Shown here in pieces: positions 49,460-57,759 of a stretch of DNA of 64,000 nucleotides (position 1 is its first letter; every line of letters begins with the position of its first letter). The notes beneath the pieces are model-generated. The model did not search any database. It was not told the DNA's origin and saw only the letters and a program-made list of their open reading frames with translations. Position numbers and translations under genes: made by a program. The DNA is from Pannonibacter sp. SL95 (lineage in GTDB: Bacteria > Pseudomonadota > Alphaproteobacteria > Rhizobiales > Stappiaceae): assembly GCF_026672425.1 (NCBI RefSeq), contig NZ_JAPPRC010000006.1, positions 558,001 through 622,000 of the forward strand. Reading direction: 5' to 3'.

Positions 49460-49483
49460 TGACATGACGCCTGATTCAGGTTT
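49460..49483. promoter_or_regulatory. TetR-type operator in the NUDIX/ABC divergent promoter
   Basis: Left half TGACATGACG, spacer CCTG and right half ATTCAGGTTT match the operator at 42386-42409 in 17 of 24 positions with identical spacing; the following CAT is also shared. It lies between the leftward NUDIX-ALDH-SDR unit and the rightward transporter operon. An overlapping palindrome TGTCATTTGACA (49453-49464) precedes it. Confidence 0.55.
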
Positions 49484-49672
49484 CATATTCTCTTGTCCGG
49501 TGACCGTTGTGCCGGCTGGCGTCTTCAACTCAAGGGAAGGCAGCCGGCCTTGCAGTTCGGCATGAGCCCCATCGACATGGTGGCCCCGTCAGAGGGCCCG
49601 ACAGGATTTGCGGGAGCTGGACACATCAGGAGCGCGGGGGAGCGCGCTCCGGCACTCGGGAGGATGTTGCCA

Positions 49673-50893
49673 ATGAACACGACCTTGCATTCGAAACTGC
49701 GACGGATGGCCCTGGTCACCGTTTTGGGGCTGGCCATTGCCGGACCTGTCGCGATGGCTGGACAGGCGCAGGCGGAGGACATCCGCATCGCCCATGTCTA
49801 TGACAAGACCGGCGCGCTGGAAGCCTATGCCAAGCAGTCGCATATCGGCCTGATGATGGGCCTCGAATATGCCACCGGCGGCACCATGGAAGTGAACGGC
49901 CGCAAGCTGGTTGTCATCGAAAAGGACACCCAGACCAAGCCGGACATTGCCAAGGCCGTGCTGGCTGAGGCCTATGGCGATGACAATGCCGACATTGCCG
50001 TTGGCCCCGTTGCCTCCGGTGTTGCGCTGGCCATGCTGCCGGTTGCCGAGGAATACGAGAAGCTGCTGATCGTCGAGCCGGCCGTGGCCGACAGCATCAC
50101 GGGCGAAGCCTGGAACCGCTACATCTTCCGCACCGGCCGCAACTCATCGCAGGACGCCATCGCCAACGCGGTCGCGCTCGGCAAGGATGGCGTGACCATC
50201 GCCACGCTGGCGCAGGATTATGCCTTTGGCCGCGACGGCGTTGCTGCCTTCAAGGACGCCCTGGGGCCGACCGGCGCCAAGCTCGCCTTCGAGGAATATG
50301 TCCCGACCGACACCCAGGACTTCACTGCCAGCGCACAGCGCATCTTTGATGCGATGAAGGACCAGCCGGGCCGCAAGTTCCTGTTCGTGATCTGGGCCGG
50401 TGCCAACAACCCGATCGGCAAGATCAAGGCCATGGAGCCGGAGCGCTTCGGCATCGAGATCGCCACGGGCGGCAACATCCTGGCCGCGATGGCTGCCTAC
50501 AAGGCGCTGCCGGGCATGGAAGGGGCGACCTATTACTACTACGACATCCCGAAGAACCCGGTGAACGACTGGCTCGTCACCGAACACCAGAAGCGTCATG
50601 AGTCCCCGCCGGACTTCTTCACCGCCGGTGGCATGACCGCAGGCATCGCCGTGGTCGAGGCCATCAAGAAGGCCGGTTCGACGGACACCGAAGCGCTGAT
50701 CAAGGCGATGGAAGGCATGGAATTCCAGACGCCGAAGGGCAAGATGGTGTTCCGTCCCGAGGACCATCAGGCGCTGCAGTCGATGTACCACTTCAAGATC
50801 AAGGTTGACCCGGCTGTGGCCTGGGGCATCCCGGAACTGGTGCGCGAGCTGAAGATCGAGGACATGAACATCCCGATCAAGAACAAGAAGTAA
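49673..50893 (+). CDS. ABC transporter substrate-binding protein, branched-chain amino acid type
   Basis: A 406-residue periplasmic protein with a Sec signal peptide (LRRMALVTVLGLAIAGPVAM, cleavage near GQAQA-E) and a LivK-like type I binding fold: IRIAHVYDKTGALEAYAKQS, GRKLVVIEKDTQTKPDIAKA and VPTDTQDFTASAQRI. The second ATG at 49673 is chosen because a GGGAGG site lies 9 nt upstream. LivK-type proteins in catabolic operons often bind aromatic or aliphatic acids rather than amino acids, and the neighbouring CoA-ligase pathway suggests this here. Confidence 0.9.
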   Translation: MNTTLHSKLRRMALVTVLGLAIAGPVAMAGQAQAEDIRIAHVYDKTGALEAYAKQSHIGLMMGLEYATGGTMEVNGRKLVVIEKDTQTKPDIAKAVLAEAYGDDNADIAVGPVASGVALAMLPVAEEYEKLLIVEPAVADSITGEAWNRYIFRTGRNSSQDAIANAVALGKDGVTIATLAQDYAFGRDGVAAFKDALGPTGAKLAFEEYVPTDTQDFTASAQRIFDAMKDQPGRKFLFVIWAGANNPIGKIKAMEPERFGIEIATGGNILAAMAAYKALPGMEGATYYYYDIPKNPVNDWLVTEHQKRHESPPDFFTAGGMTAGIAVVEAIKKAGSTDTEALIKAMEGMEFQTPKGKMVFRPEDHQALQSMYHFKIKVDPAVAWGIPELVRELKIEDMNIPIKNKK

Positions 50894-51232
50894 GCTTGTG
50901 AGTGCAAGCGGTGCCCTCTCTTGCTCCTCTCCCCCTCGTGGGGAGGGGTTGGGAGTGGGGCCGGACACACCAAACAGGCTTTGGTCCGGAGTATCCCGTT
51001 AAGCCGCAGCCCCCTCTCCCCCCTTGAGGGGGAGTTGCCCCCGGATGGGGGCAGAGGGGGTAACGGGACATCCGCTTGCTCCGGTCGTGCTGCCCAGCTG
51101 TTGCACCCCCCTCTGTCTGCTGTTGCAGACATCTCCCCCTCAAGGGGGGAGAGGGGCGCTGCCGCTCGCCGGAGCTGCTGTGGCCCCGGAACACCAATCT
51201 CGCCTTCCCCCAACCCCGCATGGAACGATCCA
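50894..51232. other. 339-nt gap with repeats inside the ABC operon
   Basis: No gene is supported. It holds a short hairpin CTCCTCTCCCCCTCGTGGGG (about 50930-50949) and the family A composite repeat copy 2. An in-frame extension of the next gene through the repeat translates to low-complexity residues and is not credible. Confidence 0.6.
51011..51156. repeat. Composite inverted repeat, family A, copy 2
   Basis: Left arm 51011-51061 (CCCTCTCCCCCCTTGAGGGG, then GGGGGCAGAGGGGG) and right arm 51105-51156 (CCCCCCTCTGTCTGC to CCCCTCAAGGGGGGAGAGG), separated by about 44 nt of unrelated sequence. It lies between the substrate-binding gene and the first ATPase gene. Confidence 0.85.
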
Positions 51233-52012
51233 GTGGCGCGTGAACATCCCATTCTGGAAACCCATGAGCTGACGATCCGCTTCGGCGGGCATGTGGCCGT
51301 GGATCATGTCAGCTGTGCGTTCGAGCGCGGGACGCTGACGGCCATTGTCGGGCCGAATGGCGCCGGCAAGACGACCTATTTCAACCTGATTTCCGGCCAG
51401 CTCCGGGCGAGCCATGGCAAGGTTGTGCTGAATGGTCAGGACATCACCCGGATGAGCGTGCCGGAGCGGACGCTGAAGGGGATCGGCCGCGCGTTCCAGC
51501 TCACCAACCTGTTTCCAACCCTGACGGTGCGCGAGAACGTGCGCCTGGTGGCGCAGGCCAGGGCGAACCTTGGCCTTGATCTCTTCTCCATGGCCGACAG
51601 CCACGTGGAGCTGATCGAGCGGGCCGAACATGTGCTGGCCGAAGTGCGCCTGCTCGACAAGGCGAGCCAGACCGTGAGCGCCCTGCCGCATGGCGACCAG
51701 CGCAAGCTGGAGGTGGCGCTGCTGATCGCGCTGGGGCCGCAGGTGCTGATGTTCGACGAGCCGACCGCCGGCATGAGCGTCGACGAGGTGCCTGTGATCC
51801 TCAATCTCATCCAGGAGCTGAAGGCCGACAAGGATCGCACGATCCTGCTGGTCGAGCACAAGATGGACGTGATCCGGACCCTCGCAGACCGCATCATCGT
51901 GCTGCACAACGGGGCGCTGGTCGCCGATGGCGAACCGGCCACCGTGATCAATTCGGCCGTGGTGCAGGAAGCCTATCTCGGCAAGCGCGTGACGGAGGCC
52001 GCCCATGGCTGA
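51233..52012 (+). CDS. ABC transporter ATPase, LivG type
   Basis: A 259-residue ATP-binding subunit. Walker A is IVGPNGAGKTTYF, the ABC signature is degenerate (ALPHGDQRKLEVALL), Walker B is PQVLMFDEPTAGM, and the switch His is in ILLVEHKMD. LPHGDQ in place of LSGGQ is typical for LivG-like proteins. It begins at a GTG with GGAAC upstream. It overlaps the next gene by 8 nt. With the LivF, LivH and LivM partners it forms a full importer. Confidence 0.9.
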   Translation: MAREHPILETHELTIRFGGHVAVDHVSCAFERGTLTAIVGPNGAGKTTYFNLISGQLRASHGKVVLNGQDITRMSVPERTLKGIGRAFQLTNLFPTLTVRENVRLVAQARANLGLDLFSMADSHVELIERAEHVLAEVRLLDKASQTVSALPHGDQRKLEVALLIALGPQVLMFDEPTAGMSVDEVPVILNLIQELKADKDRTILLVEHKMDVIRTLADRIIVLHNGALVADGEPATVINSAVVQEAYLGKRVTEAAHG

Positions 52013-52730
52013 ACCGCTTCTGACGCTGGACGGCGTCCATACCCATATCGGGCCCTATCACATCCTGCAGGGCGTTTCGCTGACCGTGCCGCAGGGCGGG
52101 GTATCGGTTCTGCTTGGCCGCAACGGCGCCGGCAAGACCACGACCTTGCGCACCATCATGGGCCTGTGGCGGGCAAGCCGGGGGGAGGTCCGCTTTGATG
52201 GCCGCGACATCACGCAACTGGACACACCGTCGATCGCCCGCGCCGGCATTGCCTATGTGCCGGAAAACATGGGCATCTTCACGGATCTGACGGTGGCGGA
52301 GAACATGGCGCTGGCCGCGACCTCCGGACCGATCGATGCGAAGCGGCTCTCCTGGGTGCAGGATCTGTTCCCGCCGATCCGCAATTTCTGGAATTCCTCG
52401 GCTGGCACGCTGTCGGGCGGGCAGAAGCAGATGCTGGCCGTGTCGCGTGCGATCATCGAGCCGCGCCGCCTGATCCTGATCGACGAACCGACCAAGGGGC
52501 TGGCCCCGGCGATCATCGTCGCCATGACCGACGCGCTGCGCCAGCTCAAGGAAACCGAGACGACCATCCTGCTGGTCGAGCAGAACTTCGCCATGGCCTC
52601 AAGCCTCGGCGACACGGTGGCCGTGATGGATGATGGCCGCATCGTGCATGCCGGCGGCATGGCGACGCTGGTGGCCGATGCCGGACTGCAGGAACGGCTG
52701 ATGGGACTAAGCCTGGAGGCGCATCAATGA
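52005..52730 (+). CDS. ABC transporter ATPase, LivF type
   Basis: A 241-residue second ATPase. Walker A is LLGRNGAGKTTTL, the signature is TLSGGQKQMLAVSRA, Walker B is RLILIDEPTKGL, and the switch His is replaced by Gln in LLVEQNF, normal for LivF. It is translationally coupled to its neighbours on both sides (8-nt and 4-nt overlaps). Confidence 0.92.
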   Translation: MAEPLLTLDGVHTHIGPYHILQGVSLTVPQGGVSVLLGRNGAGKTTTLRTIMGLWRASRGEVRFDGRDITQLDTPSIARAGIAYVPENMGIFTDLTVAENMALAATSGPIDAKRLSWVQDLFPPIRNFWNSSAGTLSGGQKQMLAVSRAIIEPRRLILIDEPTKGLAPAIIVAMTDALRQLKETETTILLVEQNFAMASSLGDTVAVMDDGRIVHAGGMATLVADAGLQERLMGLSLEAHQ

Positions 52731-53755
52731 GCGAGACCCTGATCCGGCCCCGCATCGAGGCGCGGCCGCTTGGTGAACGGCTGGCGGAAAAACTGCCGCT
52801 GCTACTGGTTCCCCTGCTGATGCTGGGCGGGCTGATCGTCACCGGCAGCCCCTCCACCTGGGCGACGCTGACGGTGGCGGGCCTCGCCATGGGGCTGATG
52901 ATCTTCATCATGGCCTCGGGCCTGACGCTGGTGTTCGGCCTGATGGACATCATCAACTTCGGCCATGGGGCCTTCGTCGCAGTCGGAGCGTTCATCGGCT
53001 TCACCGTGCTGACGTGGCTGTCCGGCTGGACTGGGCATCCGTCGGTGCTGATGAACCTTGCGGCCATGTTGATCGCCGTCACGGTGACCATGCTGGCCAC
53101 GGGCCTGATCGGCTACGGCTTCGAGAAGGTGATCATCAAGCCGGTCTATGGCCAGCACCTGAAGCAGATCCTCGTCACCATGGGCGGCATGATCATCGCG
53201 CAGCAGCTCATCCATGTGGTCTGGGGGCCGGATGCGCTGCACCTGTCGCGGCCGCTGGCGCTGCAGGGCTCCTGGGTCATCGGCGATGCGGCCATCGAGA
53301 AATACCGCATTGTCGCCGTCGGGGTCGGGCTGGCGCTGTTTGTCGCCATGCGGCATGTGCTGAAGCACACCAAGGTCGGCCTGCTGGTGCGGGCCGGGGT
53401 GGAGAACGGCGAGATGGTGGAAGCGCTCGGCTACCGCATCCGCCGGCTGTTCCTCGTGGTGTTCATGGTCGGCTCGGCGCTTGCCGGTCTCGGCGGCGTG
53501 ATGTGGGGCCTCTATCAGGAAACCATCACCGCGCACATGGGCTCGGAAATCATGGTGCTGGTGTTCATCGTCGTCATCATCGGCGGTCTCGGCTCGGTCG
53601 AGGGCTGTTTCATCGGCGCGCTGCTGGTCGGGCTTCTGGCCAACTACACCGCCTTCGCCGCGCCCAAGGTGGCGCTCGTCTCCACCATCGGACTGATGGT
53701 GGTGGTGCTGATGTGGCGGCCGCAGGGCCTCTATCCCGTCGTCAAGGCCAAGTGA
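52727..53755 (+). CDS. ABC transporter permease, LivH type
   Basis: A 342-residue inner-membrane permease with about eight hydrophobic segments. Family segments are SGLTLVFGLMDIINFGHGAF, VRAGVENGEMVEALGYRIRR (the EAA-like loop that contacts the ATPases) and IVVIIGGLGSVEGCFIGALL. It starts with a 4-nt overlap on the LivF gene. Confidence 0.92.
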   Translation: MSETLIRPRIEARPLGERLAEKLPLLLVPLLMLGGLIVTGSPSTWATLTVAGLAMGLMIFIMASGLTLVFGLMDIINFGHGAFVAVGAFIGFTVLTWLSGWTGHPSVLMNLAAMLIAVTVTMLATGLIGYGFEKVIIKPVYGQHLKQILVTMGGMIIAQQLIHVVWGPDALHLSRPLALQGSWVIGDAAIEKYRIVAVGVGLALFVAMRHVLKHTKVGLLVRAGVENGEMVEALGYRIRRLFLVVFMVGSALAGLGGVMWGLYQETITAHMGSEIMVLVFIVVIIGGLGSVEGCFIGALLVGLLANYTAFAAPKVALVSTIGLMVVVLMWRPQGLYPVVKAK

Positions 53756-53765
53756 GGAGCGCGCC

Positions 53766-54836
53766 ATGCTGATGAAACTCCTGTCCGGCGACCGGCCGGC
53801 AAGCCCGGTCCTCACCGTTCTCCTGCTTGTCATCCTCATCGGTCTTGCCTTTGCCCCGTTCCTGTTCCCCGGCAGCAAGCCGCTGGAGACGGCCGCGCGG
53901 ATCTGCATCTTCATCGTGCTGGTGGCAAGCTATGACCTCCTGATCGGTTACACCGGCATCGTCTCCTTCGCCCACACGATGTTCTTCGGCCTCGGCGCCT
54001 ATGGCACCGCGCTCGGGCTGACGCTGGGTGGGGCAAGCTTTGCCGCTGCCGGACTTGGCGCGCTGTGCGGGGTGGGCCTCGCGGCGCTGCTGGCGCTGGC
54101 CATCGGGCTATTTTCGCTGCGCGTGAAGGCGATCTTCTTCGCCATGGTGACGCTGGCGATTGCCAGCGCCTTCGCCGTGCTGGTGTCGCAGCTCTCCTTC
54201 CTCACCGGCGGCGAGGACGGGCTCAACTACAAGATCCCGCGCGAACTGACGCCGGCGTTCAAGCTGTTCGCGGAGCCGGTGCTGGGTCTGCGCATCGATG
54301 GCAAGGTGCTGAGCTATTATCTCGTTTTCGGCGTGGCGCTGGCGCTGTTCCTCGCCTTGGTGCGGATCGTCAACTCGCCCTTCGGCCGGGTGCTGAAGGC
54401 GGTGCGAGACAATGGCTTCCGCGCGGAGGCCATCGGCTACAAGGCCGTGCATTACCGCACGGCGGCGACGGTGCTGTCGGCGATGATGGCGGCGATGGCG
54501 GGCGTGCTGCTCGCCCTGTGGCTGCGCTACACCGGACCGGCGACGACCCTGTCGATGGAGATCATGGTCGACATCCTGCTGATGGTGGTGATCGGCGGCA
54601 TGGGCACGATGTATGGCGCGGTCATCGGCGCGACGCTGTTCATCCTGGCCCAGACCTACCTGCAGGCCCTGATGGGACTGGCGGAAGGCGCGACGGCGGG
54701 CATTCCGCTGCTGTCGGCGCTGGTGGCCCCGGATCGCTGGCTGTTGTGGCTGGGCGTTCTTTTCGTGCTGTCGGTCTATTTCTTTCCGACCGGCATTGTC
54801 GGCCGGCTCAGGGCTGGCAAGGCGGGAGCGGCATGA
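53766..54836 (+). CDS. ABC transporter permease, LivM type
   Basis: A 356-residue permease pairing with the LivH-type subunit. Recognisable segments are SYDLLIGYTGIVSFAHTMFF, AVRDNGFRAEAIGYKAVHYR (cytoplasmic coupling loop) and MVVIGGMGTMYGAVIGATLF. It lies 10 nt after the preceding gene with GAGGAG upstream. The stop overlaps the hydrolase start (ATGA). Confidence 0.92.
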   Translation: MLMKLLSGDRPASPVLTVLLLVILIGLAFAPFLFPGSKPLETAARICIFIVLVASYDLLIGYTGIVSFAHTMFFGLGAYGTALGLTLGGASFAAAGLGALCGVGLAALLALAIGLFSLRVKAIFFAMVTLAIASAFAVLVSQLSFLTGGEDGLNYKIPRELTPAFKLFAEPVLGLRIDGKVLSYYLVFGVALALFLALVRIVNSPFGRVLKAVRDNGFRAEAIGYKAVHYRTAATVLSAMMAAMAGVLLALWLRYTGPATTLSMEIMVDILLMVVIGGMGTMYGAVIGATLFILAQTYLQALMGLAEGATAGIPLLSALVAPDRWLLWLGVLFVLSVYFFPTGIVGRLRAGKAGAA

Positions 54837-55654
54837 CGCAGCTGGGCATGGCAGACGGGGTGTTCCTGCGGGAGCGCCAGCCGGCGGCGGGACGCGCCGC
54901 GTCGCCTCTGGTCCTGCTGCATGGCTGGTCCTGTCACGGCGGCTTTTTCGAGCCCCAGCTGGAGGCGCTGGGCAGCGTTGTTCCGGTGCTTGTGCCCGAT
55001 CTTCCCGGACACGGCCAGACGGGCGCTGCCCGGCCGAGGTCCATCGAGGCAGCGGCGGATGCGGTCGCGGGCCTGCTCGCCGCGCGCGATCTGTCCGGCG
55101 TGGTTCTGGTCGGCTGGTCGATGGGCGCGCATGTGGCCTATGCGCTGGCAGAACGGCATGGGACGGAACGGCTGAAGTCGGTCGTCGCCCTCGACATGAC
55201 GCCGAAGGTCATCAACGACGCCACATGGGCGGGCGGGGTGCGCGACGGGCTCGACATCCTGCACAATGCCGAGGTGCTGGAGGCGATCATTCCGCGCTGG
55301 CCTGACATGGCCGAGCGGATCGCAACGCGGATGTTTGCGACCACTGAAACGCCGGATCCGCATTGGCTCGGCTATGCCCGGCGCGAGGTTCTGGCGTCAG
55401 ACCCGGTGCTGCTGAAGCCGATGTGGGCCTCGCTGACGCAGCAGGATTTCCGCGCCTTCCTGCCGAAGCTGGGCCGTCCGCTGCATCTGGTCTGCGGCGG
55501 GCAGAGCGCGCTTTACGGCGAGACCGTTGCCGACTGGCATGCGGACCATGTGCCTGGCGTCACCCTGCACCGCTTCGCCCGCTCGGGCCACGCGCCGCAT
55601 CTTGAGGAAGCCGGACGGCTCAACCGGCTGCTCCTGGACCTTGCGGGAAATTAG
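54833..55654 (+). CDS. Alpha/beta-hydrolase fold protein
   Basis: A 273-residue hydrolase. The oxyanion segment LVLLHGWSCHGGFFEPQLEA, nucleophile elbow VLVGWSMGAHVAYAL (Ser) and C-terminal catalytic His in FARSGHAPHLEEAGR are present; the acid is probably the Asp or Glu near LVCGGQSALYGE. It resembles BioH/esterase-like enzymes. There is no signal peptide. It is coupled by an ATGA overlap to the importer, so it likely acts on the imported compound, for instance by opening an ester or lactone before oxidation by the SDR/ALDH and CoA activation. Confidence 0.85.
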   Translation: MTQLGMADGVFLRERQPAAGRAASPLVLLHGWSCHGGFFEPQLEALGSVVPVLVPDLPGHGQTGAARPRSIEAAADAVAGLLAARDLSGVVLVGWSMGAHVAYALAERHGTERLKSVVALDMTPKVINDATWAGGVRDGLDILHNAEVLEAIIPRWPDMAERIATRMFATTETPDPHWLGYARREVLASDPVLLKPMWASLTQQDFRAFLPKLGRPLHLVCGGQSALYGETVADWHADHVPGVTLHRFARSGHAPHLEEAGRLNRLLLDLAGN

Positions 55655-55898
55655 CCGGGCATCAAACCTTGCACGCGCCGGGTGGGCGCCTTATCTTGCC
55701 CGCATCGGCCCAGCTTCTGCCAGCCGTACGGGCATCGACCCAGACAAAATGGGACCCGGAAAGACTGGTTTGACCGGCGCCTGGCGCCAACTCGTTCTGC
55801 CTTTCCCGTTTCTGCCTTGACTGCATCGTTGCCGTATCGCCGCAAGACAAGCTTGCGGCGGTCGACCTGAATACGACTATCCGGGAAAGGATACCGCC
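55655..55898. other. Leader region of the cold-shock gene
   Basis: A 244-nt stretch without a gene. A TTGACT hexamer at 55817 is a possible -35. A 9-bp hairpin (55838-55860) lies about 40 nt before the csp start. Long structured leaders are usual for cold-shock mRNAs. Confidence 0.4.
55838..55860 (+). promoter_or_regulatory. 5' leader hairpin of the csp gene
   Basis: Perfect 9-bp stem CGCCGCAAG/CTTGCGGCG with loop ACAAG, located between a putative -35 and the ribosome site of the cold-shock gene. It may tune translation or mRNA stability with temperature. Confidence 0.4.
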
Positions 55899-56111
55899 AT
55901 GCGCGAAACCGGCACCATCAAGTTCTTCAACCATGACCGTGGCTTCGGCTTCATCACGCCGGAAGGTGGCGGCAAGGATGTGTTCGTGCACATCTCGGCC
56001 TTCGAGCGCTCTGGTCTCGGCACGCCGGAAGAAGGCGCCAAGGTGACCTTCATCACCGAAGACGACCGCCGCGGCCGTGGCAAGCAGGCTGCCGATCTGG
56101 CTCTGGCCTGA
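55899..56111 (+). CDS. Cold-shock domain protein (CspA family)
   Basis: A 70-residue single OB-fold RNA chaperone. RNP1 is in RGFGFITPEGG and RNP2 is in KDVFVHISAFE; the N-terminus is GTIKFFNHDRGFGF. The usual Trp after KFF-N is replaced (FFNHDRG instead of WFNxxKG), a variant common in alphaproteobacterial Csp. GGAAAGGA precedes the ATG. It is monocistronic with a strong terminator. Confidence 0.95.
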   Translation: MRETGTIKFFNHDRGFGFITPEGGGKDVFVHISAFERSGLGTPEEGAKVTFITEDDRRGRGKQAADLALA

Positions 56112-56129
56112 TCCGCGAGATTTCAAGGA

Positions 56130-56159
56130 AACGGGGCGGCCAGTGGCCGCCCCGTTTTT
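56130..56159 (+). terminator. Intrinsic terminator after csp
   Basis: Perfect 12-bp stem AACGGGGCGGCC/GGCCGCCCCGTT with a 3-nt loop AGT, directly followed by a T run. It is a textbook rho-independent terminator 18 nt after the csp stop. Confidence 0.95.
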
Positions 56160-56208
56160 GTTTGGGCGATGATCTGCGCAGCATCTTCGACTTTGGCAAA
56201 GCCGCAGC

Positions 56209-56359
56209 ACCCTCTCCCCCTTGAGGGGGAGATGCCCCCGATAGGGGGCAGAGGGGGGTAAGCGGCATCTCAGCCAACTCTCAAGCATCGTGTCTGCCGA
56301 TACGCCCACACCCCCCTCTGTCCGCTTCGCGGACATCTCCCCCTCAAGGGGGGAGAGGG
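56209..56359. repeat. Composite inverted repeat, family A, copy 3
   Basis: Left arm 56209-56259 (CACCCTCTCCCCCTTGAGGG, then GGGGGCAGAGGGGGG) and right arm 56310-56359 (CACCCCCCTCTGTCCGC to CCTCAAGGGGGGAGAGG), with about 50 nt between them. It fills the 307-nt gap between the csp terminator and the end of the leftward cys operon. Confidence 0.85.
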
Positions 56360-56418
56360 AGCTCGTGCGACGACCCGTGCTCAAGCAGCAGTCAAGGCGA
56401 GCCAAACGGGACCGAAAG

Positions 56419-56973
56419 TTACTCGGCGGCCTGGTCGACCTTGTGCAGGTCGGAGGGGCGGCGGGCCCAGGGGCGGGTGCCGGCCGGGATTTCGGCGACA
56501 CTGCCAACCGGCTGGAGGTAATGCGTGACTTCCGGCCATTCGCCCGCGCGAAGCGAGGCTTCCACCTGGGGTTTGACGATCTCGAAGCTGGACACGCCGC
56601 AGCGGCGCATCAGCGGGATCTGGTCAAGGATGAAGTCGCCGATGGCGCGGATGTCGCCGGCGTAGCCAAGCTGTTCGCGCAGGATGCGGGCTGCAGAAAA
56701 GCCGCGCCCGTCGGTGAATTTCGGAAATTCCACCAGCACGCGCGGCAGACGGGCCAGATGCGGCTCCAGCTGCTGCACGTCCTCACCGGCAGCAACCAGC
56801 ACCGCAGCGCCGTCACCAAGCGCAACAAGGCGCGAGGGATCGGCAAGGAAGCGGGACAGCGGAACCATCAGCTTCACCCCGTCGGCGGCGGGCTGAGCCG
56901 GCAGCTCTGCGTCGGCCTCAAGGCGCACCCAGGCTTCTTCGGTAAAGACGCCATTGGCGTAGATCTTGGTCAT
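56419..56973 (-). CDS. DUF934 family protein of the sulfur-assimilation operon
   Basis: A 184-residue protein with the family features FPKFTDGRGFSAARILREQL and GYAGDIRAIGDFILDQIPLM, and GVSSFEIVKP near the C-terminus. DUF934 genes almost always follow cysI/cysH in alpha- and betaproteobacteria; a helper role in sulfite or sulfate reduction is assumed but not defined. It is the last gene of the leftward cys operon, 21 nt after cysH. Confidence 0.9.
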   Translation of the reverse strand: MTKIYANGVFTEEAWVRLEADAELPAQPAADGVKLMVPLSRFLADPSRLVALGDGAAVLVAAGEDVQQLEPHLARLPRVLVEFPKFTDGRGFSAARILREQLGYAGDIRAIGDFILDQIPLMRRCGVSSFEIVKPQVEASLRAGEWPEVTHYLQPVGSVAEIPAGTRPWARRPSDLHKVDQAAE

Positions 56974-56994
56974 GCGAGGTGCGTCCTTGCAGCG

Positions 56995-57759
56995 TCAGGT
57001 GTTGCCCGCGCCCGGCAGCGGGCTCGAGGACAGGGAAAGATGAATGCCGCATTCGGTCTTGGCCTGACCGCGCCAGCGTCCGGCGCGCGGGTCTTCCCCC
57101 GGGGCGACCTTGTCGGTGCAGGGCAGGCAGCCGATGGACGGATAGCCCTCGGCGACCAGCGGATGCGGCGGCAGGTCATGCAGCTTGGCGTATTCGAGAA
57201 TGTCGGCCGCTGTCCAGTTGGCGAGCGGGTTGACCTTGACGCGGCCATCCTCGGCCTCGAACACGGGCAGGGCAGCCCGGGTGGCGCTCTGGAACCGCTT
57301 GCGGCCGGAGATCCAGGCGTCAAAGCCCTTCAGCGCACGGGCCAGCGGCAGCACCTTGCGCACGTTGCAGCAGGCATCCGTGTCGTTCATCCAGAGCATG
57401 CCGGCCGGGTCGATGGCGGTCAGCTCGTCCCGCTCGGGCCGCGCGACGCGCACGTCGGTGAGGCCAAGCTTCTCCACCAGCGCATCGCGGTAGCGCAGCG
57501 TCTGCGAGAACAGCTTGCCCGTGTCGACGAACAGAACCGGCGTCGACGGATCGACCGCAGCCACCATATGCAGCAGCACCGAGGAGTCGGCTCCGAAGGA
57601 CGACACCAGCGCGATGCGGCCACTGTAGTGGCTGTTGATGGCGTCGCTCAGGATTTCGAGCGGCGCCGCGCCGTCATACTGGGCCGCGAAGGCGCGAGCT
57701 TCCGCGCCAGCACCCAGATCAGGATCGAGGGCCAGACCGGCCAGATCACTCAGCCCCAT
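56995..57759 (-). CDS. cysH: Adenylyl-sulfate reductase, thioredoxin-dependent (CysH)
   Basis: A 254-residue reductase that converts activated sulfate to sulfite. The PP-loop is in IALVSSFGADSSVLLHM. Cys pairs DACCNVRK and SIGCLPCTD are the 4Fe-4S ligands that mark the APS-reducing (plant/rhizobial) type rather than the PAPS-reducing enterobacterial type. The catalytic Cys is in KTECGIHL. The start overlaps the cysI stop by 14 nt. It acts in the cytoplasm. Confidence 0.93.
   Translation of the reverse strand: MGLSDLAGLALDPDLGAGAEARAFAAQYDGAAPLEILSDAINSHYSGRIALVSSFGADSSVLLHMVAAVDPSTPVLFVDTGKLFSQTLRYRDALVEKLGLTDVRVARPERDELTAIDPAGMLWMNDTDACCNVRKVLPLARALKGFDAWISGRKRFQSATRAALPVFEAEDGRVKVNPLANWTAADILEYAKLHDLPPHPLVAEGYPSIGCLPCTDKVAPGEDPRAGRWRGQAKTECGIHLSLSSSPLPGAGNT

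Noticed and set aside
50921-51232. Extension of the LivG-type ATPase gene through the upstream gap
   Set aside because: The added residues come from the family A repeat and are low-complexity. The ABC domain starts right after the GTG at 51233.
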